A stretch of DNA of 64,000 bases from Vitis vinifera (GCF_030704535.1 NC_081818.1:757001-821000); one strand, 5' to 3'. Positions 49,485 to 60,595 are shown, counted from the stretch's first letter. Notes: generated from the sequence alone by a model not told the origin. A program made the numbers and translations.

Positions 49485-49556
49485 AAACGACGTCGTTTCA
49501 ATAGACTGCATCACGGCCTATTTGGAGAGTTTGCAGAGGCTTAAAACGGCGCCGTT
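49485..49556. promoter_or_regulatory. Paired palindromes upstream of mS41
   Basis: 'AAACGACGTCGTTT' (49485-49498, perfect 14-bp palindrome) and 'AACGGCGCCGTT' (49545-49556, perfect 12-bp palindrome) lie 59 bp apart centre to centre, 90-160 bp before the mS41 ATG. Both share the AACGrCG...CGyCGTT pattern. GC-rich islands in an AT-rich flank suggest a core promoter; the binding factor is unknown. Confidence 0.55.
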
Positions 49557-49644
49557 CAACCGGCTGAGGGGAAGAAGCGAGAGACCGGTACGGCTGTGTG
49601 GTGTGGGTGGTGTAGAATCTTGAAATCATAACAGCAGATCGAAA

Positions 49645-52600
49645 ATGGCTTGGAGGCAAATCATCAGCAACAGAATGGGAGTTTCATGGCAAGCTGGGTT
49701 GCCTAGATTCTTCTCCAAATCCACTCCTTATATAGGTACTGATAACATCATCTGTTTGGTTGCTGAGAAAACAATTTTTTTTATTCTTCTTCTTCTTATT
49801 ATTAATTTAACGGTTAGGCCGAAATGCGCAAGATGGAAAATTACGTTTGGTTGGTAAGAAAAACGAGGAGAAGTGTATAGAAATTGAGTATGTCAAGTTA
49901 AGCCTAATTATTTTAGTGGGTTCATGCCCCAAGTGATTATCAATCTAGGGTTTAAAAAATTTAAATTCCTCTTGTTTTCCTGCATTTCTTCAACCATCAA
50001 AAGTGGGGGTTTGGGCTTTTGATGAGTTTGAAAAATGGGTTGGTCTGATTTCTGGCGTTGAAGGTTAGAATACTGGAATTTGTAGAGACCCAAGTGGCCA
50101 AGCTTGAAACTGAGATGAGATAATTGTATTAGGTTCATGCCTCAGATTCTAGGGTTTAAAATTTTAAATTCCTGTTATTTTCTTACATTTTCTCAACAAT
50201 CAAAAGTGGGGTTTAGGGTTTTGCTGAGTTTGAAAAAGGGGTCTGTTTGATTTGTGGCAGTGAAGGTTGGAATACCAGAGTTTCTTAATGGAATAGGTAA
50301 AGGGGTTGAGACCCATGTGGCTAAGCTTGAAACTGAGATAGGAGACTTTCAGAAGCTGCTTGTCACCCGCACTCTCAGGCTTAAGAAACTCGGCATTCCT
50401 TGCAAACATGTGAGTATTTCTCTATTCTGCATATCTGTATGCTGCTGATTTTTCCATATCAAGTTTAACTGGGCCTCATGTGATTTGTAAAAAATTAATG
50501 ATGTTCTTTAATTGTAATCTGATCATGATTCAAAGCAGTAGCATCTTTTATGGGCCCAATTGATCAATGTTCTTTACTTATACACTTATCACGACTCTTT
50601 CAGTATGATACTACTTCTAGTTGTTCTTCCAGCATGTGTTGTTTTTAGGCAATATGAAGGTCTTGAGTTATAAAATGGAGCTAGTATATGGCCTAAAGGC
50701 GATATTCATATTGGTTTTGGCAGAGTAATTTTTCTTTGTTAGCAAATGATTATATGGGTTACTCATACATGGCCTTTTTCGAAGTTATGTATATAATGCT
50801 AGAAAGGCATGAGTATCCTTGCTTCTTAGAGGGGAAAATTGCAGACCTGGACCAATATTATTCAAATTGCTGTTGGATTGCAACCAAATGATCACGTTAT
50901 GACTGGTGGTTCCTTTTGAATCTGTAGTTTGTTGAAGTTGCATTTCTACTAGTTGCTTTATTTTCTTTGTTTTTGAGAGTCCAATGAAAAAATGATATGC
51001 ATTATTTAAATTTGTTAGGCAAGGAAAACTGGTAGATTTCCCTTGAGGCGGCCGAACATTAGATGCATTATTGAAGTTTTTTATTCAGGTGTAAGGGTCT
51101 TTGGTTTTTTCCCCTTTTATTTTTGAGAGATTCTTGTACGCATCCCTTCAACATGGGATGTGCTCCCTTTAGGTGTTTGTTTCTATATAATCTTATTTAT
51201 TTATAAACAAAAGGTTTTTTTCAAGTGCTGAAAGTCTTTGTACAAGTTGAGTTAAAATAAATAAATAAATAAATAAATAAATAAAATAAAATAAAAAAAT
51301 CCTATTTTTCCATTCCTGAAACTTTATGGCTTTTGGCTTGGCCTTCATGTTGCAGCCTCTTCGACCTGAATCAAATATTCTTCTTGATTACAACATCTTC
51401 AACCAGAATCACATCTATCCTTAGTGATAAACTTACAGATCTTCAGAAAATGACAAAACAATTTCTTTGCCTCATTCCATCTACAATTTACTATGCTATT
51501 CTTCATGACTGAGATAGCTTAATTGGGAACCTAACACATGGGTCACAAGGACAACCCTTTTTTCCCCCTTGGTTTAGAGTAGGGCATGGTCTCTTTATTT
51601 TGGACATCAACACCCTATTTGCCTGAATGTTTGGAAGTTCTACACAATGAGACAGGGTAGATAGTGATAATAAGGCTAAAAATGTCCAAGTGGGGATAGA
51701 ACAGGATACTTGAAAGTTAAGGATCTGTTTGAGAACTGTTATTGAAAACAGTTTTTTGTTCTTTTAAACAATTTCTAACTTACAAAACATGTTTGATAAT
51801 TTTTTTACTGAAAAACAGGTTTTTGAGAATTTGTTCTGAAAACAAGTTGTGTTTTAGAGCAATTTTGAGACGTTTTAAGGTGTTTTTTTGTAAAGTATTG
51901 TAAAAAACAATTAAAAATGTGGAGAATAATTTGAAAATTTTGGCATCGTACACAAGTACATGGTACTTTCATGGAGAATAAGTTGAGAAAACTATTTTTT
52001 ATATTTGAATTCTCAAACAAAATTCTGTTTTTGATAACAATCAAGAGCTGTTTTTGAGAACATCAAACAAGCCTAAATCTCTCAGATATGTAAGAGACTA
52101 GTTTGGTGTTGCATGATTCATGTTGCCCATCATGCCCATCATGAACAATGGCATTGTCTAGAAACTCCCATGGTCACACACAAGCAATAAACTTAAGCAA
52201 ATTTATTAGCTGCAATATTAGATTCCTCATTCTCCAAAAAAAGATCATACTTAATCAGTAAAATAATTGTGTGCTTCTCCACATAACTATGGGATATGCC
52301 TGAATGGAAGCTATGTCCTGACGGAAAATCAGGTCTCTTATGGTTACTTTTGTAAACTAGTGGAATTTACATTTCTCTTGTCACAGCTAACACTCAGTTT
52401 CATAAAATAATTTCCATTCTAAAGAAAAATATTTGTTAAAAAAATGGGGTGGATTTTACACTGGACATGTCTGGAACTGAAAAAAGCCCATGTATGGTTA
52501 CTATGGTACTATTGCCTTAAATTACTGTTGCCCTGCCAAATTTTCCAAAGAAACGACCTCCCCTGCCACTGATAAGGCCTTTACACTAAATCTTTTGTGG

Positions 52601-52788
52601 TTTGTGGCTTAATTTGTTGATGCCAATGAATTAATTAGAAAATGTGAAGTTTCTTGCTCTTTATTAAATCAATTCTAATGATGCGTTTTGTGGTAATGCA
52701 GAGGAAGCTGATCTTGAGACACACCCACAAGTACAGGCTGGGACTATGGAGGCCTCGGGCAGAGCCCATCAAATCTCAATCTTCTTAA
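49645..52788 (+). CDS. Mitochondrial small ribosomal subunit protein mS41-like (IGR motif)
   Basis: Three exons: 49645-49735, 50261-50409, 52702-52788; 327 nt, 108 residues. The start MAWRQIISNRMGVSWQAGLP and 'RFFSKST' look like a mitochondrial presequence. The mature part 'VKVGIPEFLNGIGKGVETHV' ... 'LKKLGIPCKHRKLILRHTHK' ... 'YRLGLWRP' fits the IGR motif family (yeast Fyv4/mS41; Pfam IGR): 'I-P-x-F-L-x-x-I-G-(K/R)' then 'L-G-I-(P)...R-(K)...I-L'. It would act in the mitoribosome small subunit. All junctions keep frame. Intron 1 holds a decayed duplicate of exon 2; intron 2 holds a MITE (51721-52073) and an (AAAT)n run near 51257-51290. The gene is convergent with the membrane-protein gene at 53597-56049. 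Family assignment is from motif memory. Confidence 0.8.
49906..50340 (+). repeat. Tandem duplication including mS41 exon 2, left copy decayed
   Basis: Copies 49906-50119 and 50121-50340 share 'TCTAGGGTTTAAA', 'CAACAATCAAAAGTGGGG'-like sequence and 'GTGGCYAAGCTTGAAACTGA'. The right copy carries the start of functional exon 2. In the left copy the acceptor 'GGCAG' has become 'GGCGT', and 21 bp coding LNGIGKG are missing in frame, so the pseudo-exon (50059-50119) lacks the IGR core. Confidence 0.9.
51721..52073. mobile_element. MITE with TAA target duplication in mS41 intron 2
   Basis: Ends 'GGATCTGTTTGAGAACTG' and the reverse complement of the right end 'GGCTTGTTTGATGTTCTC' match as terminal inverted repeats; TAA flanks both sides (51718-51720, 52074-52076). 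The TAA duplication and G-G start are Tourist/PIF-like. About 350 bp, non-coding, related to the element at 6626-6928 and to a partial one ending at 54332. Confidence 0.7.
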
Positions 52789-53596
52789 GTATCATAGAAC
52801 TAGTCTTTTGAGGGTCAGCACTCAAGACCTTTTAGTATCACTTTGGCTGCTGCAAAATTGATTGCTGAACATTTTTACATGAAACCGTTCTGGAGATTAC
52901 TGTTTTGGGTTCTTATGTTTGTACTCTTCATGTATCCTCATTCTGGGGTCTTATAATTTAGATCCAAGGATTTGCTACCTATTTGTCTCAAATTTACCTT
53001 GAACATAAAGGTTGGTTCACTGGTTCAATTTCAGTTCTGCATTCCTGCCATCCTGTAGCCTATCTTGTCTCTTTAGCAGTAGCAGATTACTTTTGCAGAT
53101 GTTTACGTAACCAATCCCTAAAATGGAGAATGAAATGTGCTTATCTATTGGGTTATGGGCAACATTTTGCCAAATGTTTCTGTTGTATCAATGGACCTAG
53201 TGATTCATATTGAAAGATAGAGGTGGGTGCAGAGTAGACAATTTCAAAGTACACTCCCCATTCATTAGATTGAGGAGATCACCAACATTTTGTGATCTTG
53301 GACAAGAAGATTTGATCTTAGGACCACAGAACTCTCCATTTGTGTACTACTATCGGGGAAAGCCAAGCAAGAAATCAGCATGGGCAAGGTTCTGAACTTT
53401 GTCAAAATGTGTAAAAACAACAAATTTCTGCAGTGTGTTAGCTTCAATGTAAGAACAGGGGCATGTCTCTACAAAATTACAAAAATTCGAATTCCTCCAA
53501 CAGTTCTGTACAGCCTAGAACATGGCAAAAACATCAAAGCTCTATACATCTGCAGACTTCTGAGAACTCTTCCTAGAAAACCCCAGCTGAAAATTT
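52789..53596. other. Convergent spacer and 3' UTRs
   Basis: Lies between the stop codons of mS41 (plus) and the membrane-protein gene (minus). Open frames here (52983-53213, 53210-53395, 53265-53447) have no family features. Confidence 0.6.
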
Positions 53597-56049
53597 TCAT
53601 TTTCCTCGAAATTCCTTTCTTCCATCCTGCAGTGCTGCTTGTTGAAGAGAAGCAGATTCTGCGTAACTGCAAAAAACAGATTGATTTTTCACAAGATATT
53701 TTTACCATTGATGGTGGATAAACATTAAAGAAAAATAAACTTTGAAGCTAAGGAGAGTGATATACCTTGGAAAGCCAGAACCAGGTCCATTGGTTTCAGT
53801 TGCAGGTGGGTTCATGGAATGCTCGATGCTAATCATACCACCATCTCCTGCAGTCTCTGGAGATCCATGGAAGCTCATATTTGAACTGCTGCTCCTAGAG
53901 CAGATTCCTGTAGTGAACATATCTTATCAGAGAGAGTAGATGATAGAATATATGCATTTATTACGACAAAAGGTACTCACTGAAAGAGGGAAGAGAGGCT
54001 TAAGGACTTTTGGTAAAGTTTTGGAAGAGAGTCCTATGTTTTCAGGAACAAAATTTTGTTCGAGAACTCAATTATAGAAAACAGCCTTATTCTGTGTTTA
54101 AAGCAAGACAATATGAACGAACTAGTGAAATTTGTTCTCAGAACAACCTAAAAAAACCAGTGAGAAAACCTAAAACTCTTACAAGAATCATCCTGTTTTC
54201 AAACCAAATTCTCAAAAGCTAGTTTTAGTAAAAAAAAAAAAAAAGAAGGGTTTTTGAAGTAAGGAAGTTATTTTCTGTTCAAAAAACAGAAAACCGTTTT
54301 TAAAAACAGTTGCCAAACAAGCCCTTGCTCATCCTATTATAAGGCAAAGTGTTATCCATTCTGAAAATAGAGTAACAGCAGCTGTAGTGCTGACATGAAA
54401 GTAAAAGCAGGCATGAAAATACACAAAAAGAATACTGGGCAGCAACTTATAGACTTCCTATACAGTTTCATACTTGAGAAGATTTTTTTGATGATTTAGT
54501 GAATCACACACAAGAATGCGGGAAGGTGGACCATCGAGACTAAATGCACACACATTCATAAATTTTACAGGTTTATTAAATATTAGTAGCAAAACCTACA
54601 TACTCACAAAGAAAAAGCAATAGGGTTATATCATAAAGGGTATATTTTTGGAAGCCCCTTTTGATTTCGCATAAATACTTCATATTGCACTTTTTAATAG
54701 ACTATTCTGACAGCTTCTTCTGTGTATCTTTAGAACAAATATGCTGATAGCTTCTATTTGTTTTATTTCACTTTTTTTGATAGATAAGCAAGCAAATAGA
54801 CTAGCAAACTCCCATCTGAGTTATCAATAAGCAACCAAATATGAGATATTGAATAGCCAAGCACCGAGGAAAGTGAAATTTAGTTGCCTCGTCAACATTT
54901 TGGTCAAAAATCAACAAAGCTTCAAACCCAACTTTGATGAACTTTGTGGAGTGGTTAAGTTTTAAGCAAGACGTGGTTGTTATTTTTAGTGTACCCTCTC
55001 GCCTTCTTGGCTTTGGGCACTTGTTGAAAGGGAATGGTGACATGCAACACAACAGTATGTGAAGAGATCCAATGGGTTTGAGGAGAAAAGGAAAAAAATG
55101 CCTGAGAGTAAAAGATCTGCATTATCCAATCTATTGCTGAATTTAGAAAACCTAGTCTAAAAAACCCAAGAAGAATCCTAAGTCCTTCAGTAGTGAACTG
55201 GAAAATCAATGATGAAATGGGTGGAATAATGAGCCTCAATTCTGGATTAAGATTATGGACAATGTTGGGAAGCGTTGTTTCAATTAAGATGGCCTCAATT
55301 AGGAATCATAACAAAAAAATAAGACAATGCAGACAAATGCGTGCAAGAAAATGAAGCACAGGAACTTTTGACGTAAAATTTACAACCATAAGGTCATGGC
55401 CTACATCACAATTAAATCATCATAGTGACCAACCAGATTGTACATATGAATCATAATACCAAGGTGGATATGATTAGAAAAAGTTCTGAAAGAACAAATT
55501 ACCTTGAAAGATCAAAATGAAGCAAAAGAGGATGGTGATGATCATTGCAATGAAATTACTGCATGATAATGAAGATGCCTTTTCCGTTTTCATCTTCAAT
55601 GCTTTCATCCTTTCAACCCTTGCACGCTTCATCATGGCTAGTTCAGTTATTTCTCTAACCATCTTCATATCAGCTGCATCCAATGATGGACCTCTAGGAG
55701 CCCGGGGTGGCTTAGAAGGCTTTTTAGAGCCTATCTTTTTCCGCTTCTCCTTGTTCATTTTCTTCCCCACAAACTCCATTTGCTCTTCTCCCAACCCACC
55801 CACCAATGAGTCCACACTATTCCCACAAGCCCCACCATAATTTAACTCACTCTTGCATATGCTTACACTATCTGCACTCCTAATACATCCATCAAATCCC
55901 ACAATCCCGCTCCAAGCCCTTCCTAATGTTTTCTTTGCAGGTATGCCACCAGAGGACCACGGGTTTCTACCCCCCTCTTCTTCACTTGTATTCCCCCCAC
56001 TTTCCAAATCAACAACTAAATCACTTTCCTTTGAGTCTGGATGACCCAT
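53597..56049 (-). CDS. Uncharacterised plant membrane protein with basic stalk
   Basis: Three exons: 56049-55503, 53907-53766, 53666-53597; 759 nt, 252 residues. The start is MGHPDSKESDLVVDLESGGN, an acidic, disordered N-terminus. Next come a Lys-rich stretch ('KKMNKEKRKKIGSKKPSKPP', 'RAPRGPSLDAADMKM', residues 96-130), a charged helix ('REITELAMMKRARVERMKAL', 132-151), and one transmembrane segment ('FIAMIITILFCFILIFQ', about 166-182). The tail, encoded by exons 2-3, contains 'SRSSSSNMSFHGSPETAGDG', 'MISIEHSMNPPATETNGPGS'. I recall similar unnamed plant proteins with the 'PRGPSLDAAD' and 'AMLKRARIERMKALK' phrases; no function is known. Exon 1-2 splicing is firm ('FQ|G'); the last exon ('YAESASLQQAALQDGRKEF') rests on frame and a good acceptor. 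The start has a short spacer from a 5' leader that may begin near 57000. Confidence 0.75.
54010..54332. mobile_element. Partial MITE related to 51721-52073 (tentative)
   Basis: It lies in the intron between exons 1 and 2 of the membrane-protein gene. The right end 'AACAGTTGCCAAACAAGCCC' and internal 'TTCTGTTCAAAAAACAGAAA' match the subterminal style of the other two elements; the left end is unclear. Confidence 0.4.
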
Positions 56050-58065
56050 TACATATAAAATCTCCCTTCCAATGCCAAAAAAGCAAAACTTTTACTTGGT
56101 ATTTCTAAAACCCTAAAAGTTTCCTGTTAAGAAGTTATGCTAATCAAACGAAGCTCATGGTTTGGGAAATTTTGGATGATACCATCACACCCTCAAACAG
56201 GAAACCGCCTTTTCTACTTTGAAGTCATGATTAAAGCAAAGAGGATTTCTATAATTGCATTATCCAAGCATGTCTCAAACAGTGAAACCATGCAACTTTA
56301 AAAAAGTAACCTCTTTTTCTTCTGGTTTGTTCTTCACGCCTCAAAAACCTGAAAATGAAATCATCCTGCAAAAAATCCAGGCATCTTATCAGGTTTCTGA
56401 CAATATAGAGATAATTGAATTGTGATACTGATCTAGGAAAATGGTAAAAAAAAAAAGCAAAACATAGAGATTTGGTTAAGATTTTCAAAAAAAATATATA
56501 CTGACATCTATGAGTGTTTGAGATATAGATATGGGTTTTTCAATGGATATTCAACACCATGATCACCTCCAACATGATTTTCTTTTATCACAAGCAGTTT
56601 ACAACTATTTCATTCACAATTTGCTGGAAATTTGAGTCATAACCAACAACTCATCAAAGAAAAAAAAAACCACTATCAAACAAGCAACTAGCCTAGTACA
56701 CTGTTTGGTTACTGAGAAAACTGTGGGAAAACAAAAGAAAAGAAAAGAAAAAGGAAGTTGAGATTCTAAGCAAAAAGCACTACTCAACTTAGCTTAGCAC
56801 AACCATTTAGCTTGGCTAGGCCGCTAGGGTAAATTCTGCATTTCAAATCAAAACACCATAAAACACAGAACTCCAAATTTTCTCTCCTTTTCTCAACTTT
56901 TTCTCATCTCTCTCAGGAACCAAACAAAATCCTGGAACGAAATCATGAAGCATAGGATATTCCAAAAAAAACCCAAAAATAAAAAAGAATAATATCAAGA
57001 AATGAACACAAAGCCGAGATGAAATCCACAGTACGTACATTGATTACAGAGTGACAGCGAAGAAACCCATTTTCCGATTCCCAAAAGGACTAGAGAAAAG
57101 AGGGATGGAGGACTCTGAAAGCTCAAAGGAAGCTCCTTTCACAAAGCGATTGTTTCGAACCCCTGTTTGGGAGCTGAGAAAACAAAGCAAAAGAATATGG
57201 AACAATTCAAGAATATTCAGAGCCCGTTTCGAAAAGTTCGGCAAAAACGCGTTTTTTTGGAAGAAGATAGTATTTTTTTAAAAAAATAAGACCCGGATAA
57301 AGCCTTTCAGATCGGACGTGTTTGCAGCAAAGAGGACAATGACCAAACACGTTTTGAGTTTTTTTTTTATCTTTTTATCTTTTTTTTTTTTTTTTTTTAA
57401 ATTTTAAAAAAGGTCATTTTCAATAATCAAAGCACTCGTATTTTCCAAACATATGACACATGATGATTTGATGTTTTTTTTTTCAAAAATAAATATAAAT
57501 TAAGGATTTTATTGAATTTTTTTTTGTCTTTTTCTTCCTTTTTTTTTTTTTTAAATAATTTTTCTCCATTAAAAAAATAAAAATAAAAACAAAAATTTTA
57601 AAATTTTATTTCCAACCAGTCAAAATCATAATAATAACAAGATAATTAATAAATTCTCCAAATTGACTTTTTCGCTGAGAGCTAGTTTTATAGCCAAAAA
57701 AAAAAAAAAAAAAGAGACAATTATAATTGTTGACGACATATATCGAATTTGGTTATGTCTATCAACTCTTTTTATTTTCAATTGTAATAGACATGTGAGT
57801 GAGTGCACTATTAAGGCATGACATACGTCTTTCTTCGTAGAAATTGTTTTTAAGAGAGTTTGTACGTTCTACAAGTGGTATCAAAGCTAAGGTGATGGGT
57901 TCGAACATCATGGGTGTCGGATTTGTTTTTAAAATAAACATTTGTTTTTAGAATGATTAGAATCTATAACTTCATAAATACATCAAAAAATTTTAAAAAT
58001 GAACAAAAAAAAAAAAAAACCTGGGAAGACGATCCTCTCATACTCAGTGGTGGGGCTTCATTTTT
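56050..58065. other. 5' flank of the membrane-protein gene and spacer
   Basis: Contains a MITE-like unit at about 56701-56930 ('CTGTTTGGTTACTGAGAAAA' at the left, 'CTCTCAGGAACCAAACA' at the right), and a GA/AG-rich, less AT-rich stretch at 57050-57260 that may be the transcribed leader or promoter. Poly-T runs lie at 57360-57400 and 57536-57552. No gene beyond this is supported. Confidence 0.5.
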
Positions 58066-58500
58066 ATGGGCCCCCATTATGTTAGGCCCAAATCTGTCTT
58101 ATTATCTGTCTTTAGGTTTGGGCTTAGGCCCATATTACTGTTTGCAAGCAGCATTGACCGTACATTTTTGTCATATATAGCATACGTATTATGCATGTAT
58201 GTATATTTTTGTCACATTTATGACTCTTTTTTGTTGTTTGCTTGTCAGGGAAAAAGGCCCATGGACCACCACTTGGGCATAGGCCCAAATTAATGGATGG
58301 GTTCGAAACCCGATTAACAAAGCCGACCCTAAGAATATATTGGTTTTGGTACGCTAATAGAAGATAAAGCCCTAAAGTTGACGGGAGGACTGACGTTGAC
58401 TTGAGTCTTTCCCAACTTTTTTGATAAAGAGAAAGAAAGAAGATAAGAATAGGTTGACGGGGAGGATTGATGTTGACTTGATTCTTTCCCTAACTTTTTT
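58066..58500. other. Orphan region with repeated GGCCCA elements and a short tandem duplication
   Basis: Five GGCCC(A/C) hexamers occur between 58068 and 58286 ('GGGCCCCCA', 'TAGGCCCAAAT', 'TAGGCCCATAT', 'AAGGCCCATGG', 'TAGGCCCAAAT'), a density like plant site II promoters, but no coding region follows. At 58375-58425 and 58452-58500 a unit with 'TTGACGGG...ATTGATGTTGACTTG' is repeated. It may be a relic of a transposon leader or promoter. Confidence 0.4.
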
Positions 58501-59156
58501 TTTTCTTTTCTTTTTAATCAAAACAAAATAAATTTTAGTAGATAGAAACATAACATCCTATTTAATAATTGTTTTTGAAAATAATTTTTATTTTCTAAAA
58601 TGAAATAATAGAAATACATATTTAATAATTAAAAATTAAACAATATGATATTTTTGGAAAACATATTTTAATCACTTTTATTAATATATTTATATTTAAA
58701 AATATAAAAATAAGTAAAAAATATTTTAATTTCTTAAATATGTTTTTATTTTAAAACACGTGGAAAAATGGATTTTAAAATATAATTTTAAAAATTAATT
58801 TTTAGAACTATTTTAGAAAACATTTTCCAAACACAACCCGACTTCTCCAAAGTACCCATCTCCAAACAATGTTTTTAATGTTTAATAAGCACTTGGTCTA
58901 GTAGGAATAATTAAGAAGGTAGCAAAGAAAGACTTCTTAATATACCCATTACCTTCATAACACAAAATTAAAAACTTCTTAATACACCCATTACACAAAA
59001 TTAAAAACAAACCCACAACAAGCAAACCCAAAAAAAGAAAAGGAAAATACAGCCACCTTCTACCAACACAAAACCCTAGTAACCACCCAGTACAAACACA
59101 AAACCCTAGCTATTGCAGGGCAGGAAGACAAACACAATTCCTAAGAGAAAAACATC

Positions 59157-59789
59157 TTATTTTTCTATGATCAGCTTGTGGCCAATCTTGTAAGAAGCAT
59201 AAGCATCAATGCAAGCGTACTCAATCTGATTTTCACTGAGAACCCTGGCCTCCCAGTTACTCATGCTCACATGCTTGGGCTTTTTCATGGGCAGGTTCGT
59301 TACTTCCCATGCCAGGTCCTTCAGTCCCGGCCGCCGGAACCTCCCCGGCCACCGCTGCATGGCAAGATCCCTAATGTCGGCGCTGCGGCTGCAGTCTAGC
59401 CCATATTCATTCTTCAGCTTCGCAATATCGTCACCTACCTCAATCCCCACAAAAGTGAAGTTGGAGTCTGCGAGGAAGCTCTTGAGGGACTCCGGGATTT
59501 CGTCCATGTAGAACAGCTGAAGAATCAGGCACTTGTCGTCGATGCAGAGTTGGAGCGTGGCGGACTTGTTGCTCATTGATCGGATCGGGTGAGGCCGCCA
59601 CTCGATGTCTAGGCCGACCACCATGGGCTTTCCGGCATGTATGGAGAGAATTTCACGTACCCATTCGTCTGCAATGGCTGCCTTGTCGGTTAGGGTTGTT
59701 TCTATGGTTTTTCCGGCTAAGATGACGGAGTATTTGGAGGTAGTGGGGTTGAAGGTGATGGAGGAGGGGTTGGTGATGAATCCGAACAT
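59157..59789 (-). CDS. Small DEDDy 3'-5' exonuclease (Werner exonuclease-like)
   Basis: A single exon of 210 residues starting MFGFITNPSSITFNPTTSKY. It is only the exonuclease fold, no helicase. Motifs: Exo I D61 and E63 in 'VVGLDIEWRP'; Exo II around D120/D121 in 'FVGIEVGDDIAKL'; Exo III Y191 and D195 in 'YACIDAYASYKI'. All four acidic metal ligands and the Tyr are present, so it should be active on a nucleic acid end. Plants have a family of such small WRN-exo-like proteins, some acting on RNA; the substrate here is unknown. No organelle targeting is evident. A TATA box lies about 60 bp upstream. Its coding GC content is higher than the AT-rich surroundings, as for the other intronless genes. 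Confidence 0.93.
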   Translation of the reverse strand: MFGFITNPSSITFNPTTSKYSVILAGKTIETTLTDKAAIADEWVREILSIHAGKPMVVGLDIEWRPHPIRSMSNKSATLQLCIDDKCLILQLFYMDEIPESLKSFLADSNFTFVGIEVGDDIAKLKNEYGLDCSRSADIRDLAMQRWPGRFRRPGLKDLAWEVTNLPMKKPKHVSMSNWEARVLSENQIEYACIDAYASYKIGHKLIIEK

Positions 59790-59847
59790 GGCTTCTTTGT
59801 TGTATAAGATGAAGGTGTTGTCTGGTTAATTCTTTGCTACTAGTTGG

Positions 59848-59856
59848 TATTTATAG
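59848..59856 (-). promoter_or_regulatory. TATA box of the exonuclease gene
   Basis: On the minus strand 'CTATAAATA' sits about 60-67 bp upstream of the ATG at 59789. Position and match to the plant TATA consensus support it; transcription start is inferred to be near 59820. Confidence 0.65.
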
Positions 59857-60047
59857 AGCTTAATTTTGATTTTTAGCTTAGCCAATAGCCATATGACTCT
59901 TTGGAATCTTGCTTTTACTTTTCTTTAATGCATATCTAGCACGTAGTAGGTTAATCTTTTCTCCACAGTGGCCAAAAATTTTGAAACCTTATATTTGATG
60001 GTGAGATCAGGTTTGGTAGGGAATTTAAGAACTGGTTTTAGATTTTG

Positions 60048-60595
60048 GTAGTGTTTGTTTTCTTGACTTTTCGTTGAAAGCAATTTATTTTCAAAATTTA
60101 GGTTGTTTGTTTTTTTACTTTTTCATAACTTATTATAAACTTTTTACCAAAATAGAAAAAGGCAAATGTGGTGTTTGTTTTTTTGACTTTTTGCTGAAAG
60201 CAATTTGTTTTCGGAATTTAGGTTGTTTGTTTTTTTACTTTTTCATGACTTATTATAAACTTTTTACTAAATAGAAAAAACCAAAATATGTAACTTTTTC
60301 TAAATAGAAAAAATAACATATTGATTTTTCTTTACTTAATAGAAATAAAATATTACAAAAACAAACCTAATATTTAATACTATTAAACATTAAGGTTCTA
60401 TTTAGAATTAAGTAAAAAACCAAACATAACCAAAATATGAACCTTTTTTTAAATAGAAAAAATAACGTATTGTTTTTTTTTTTTTTTTTACTTTTACTTA
60501 ATAGAAATAAAATATTACAAAAACAAACAATTTAATATTTAACACTATTAAGCATTAAGGTTCTATTTAGAATTAAGTAAAAAACCAAACACTAC
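60048..60595. mobile_element. MITE copy B, larger and internally duplicated
   Basis: Ends 'GTAGTGTTTGTTTTCTTGAC' and the reverse complement of the right end 'GTAGTGTTTGGTTTTTTAC'. The left half is duplicated in tandem (60051-60173 and 60173-60290; 'AATTTAGGTTGTTTGTTTTT' in each), and the right half is also duplicated (around 60290-60425 and 60430-60595; 'AATAGAAATAAAATATTACA' and 'TTCTATTTAGAATTAAGTAA' in each). Same family as 34042-34326. Confidence 0.75.

Noticed and set aside
55517-55840. Plus-strand open frames opposite the membrane-protein exon
   Set aside because: Antisense shadows of exon 1 of the minus-strand gene.
57860-57920. Possible tRNA or tRNA-primer-binding site ('GTGGTATCAAAGC' and 'GGGTTCGAACATC')
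   Set aside because: It resembles the initiator-tRNA primer site of LTR elements or a SINE head, but no cloverleaf can be folded and no element ends were found, so it was not called.
59178-59829. Plus-strand open frames opposite the exonuclease gene
   Set aside because: Antisense shadows; the minus frame carries all exonuclease motifs.
60074-60274. Open frame with a repeated 'FQNLGCLFFYFF' phrase
   Set aside because: It results from the tandem duplication inside a MITE and is not a protein repeat under selection.
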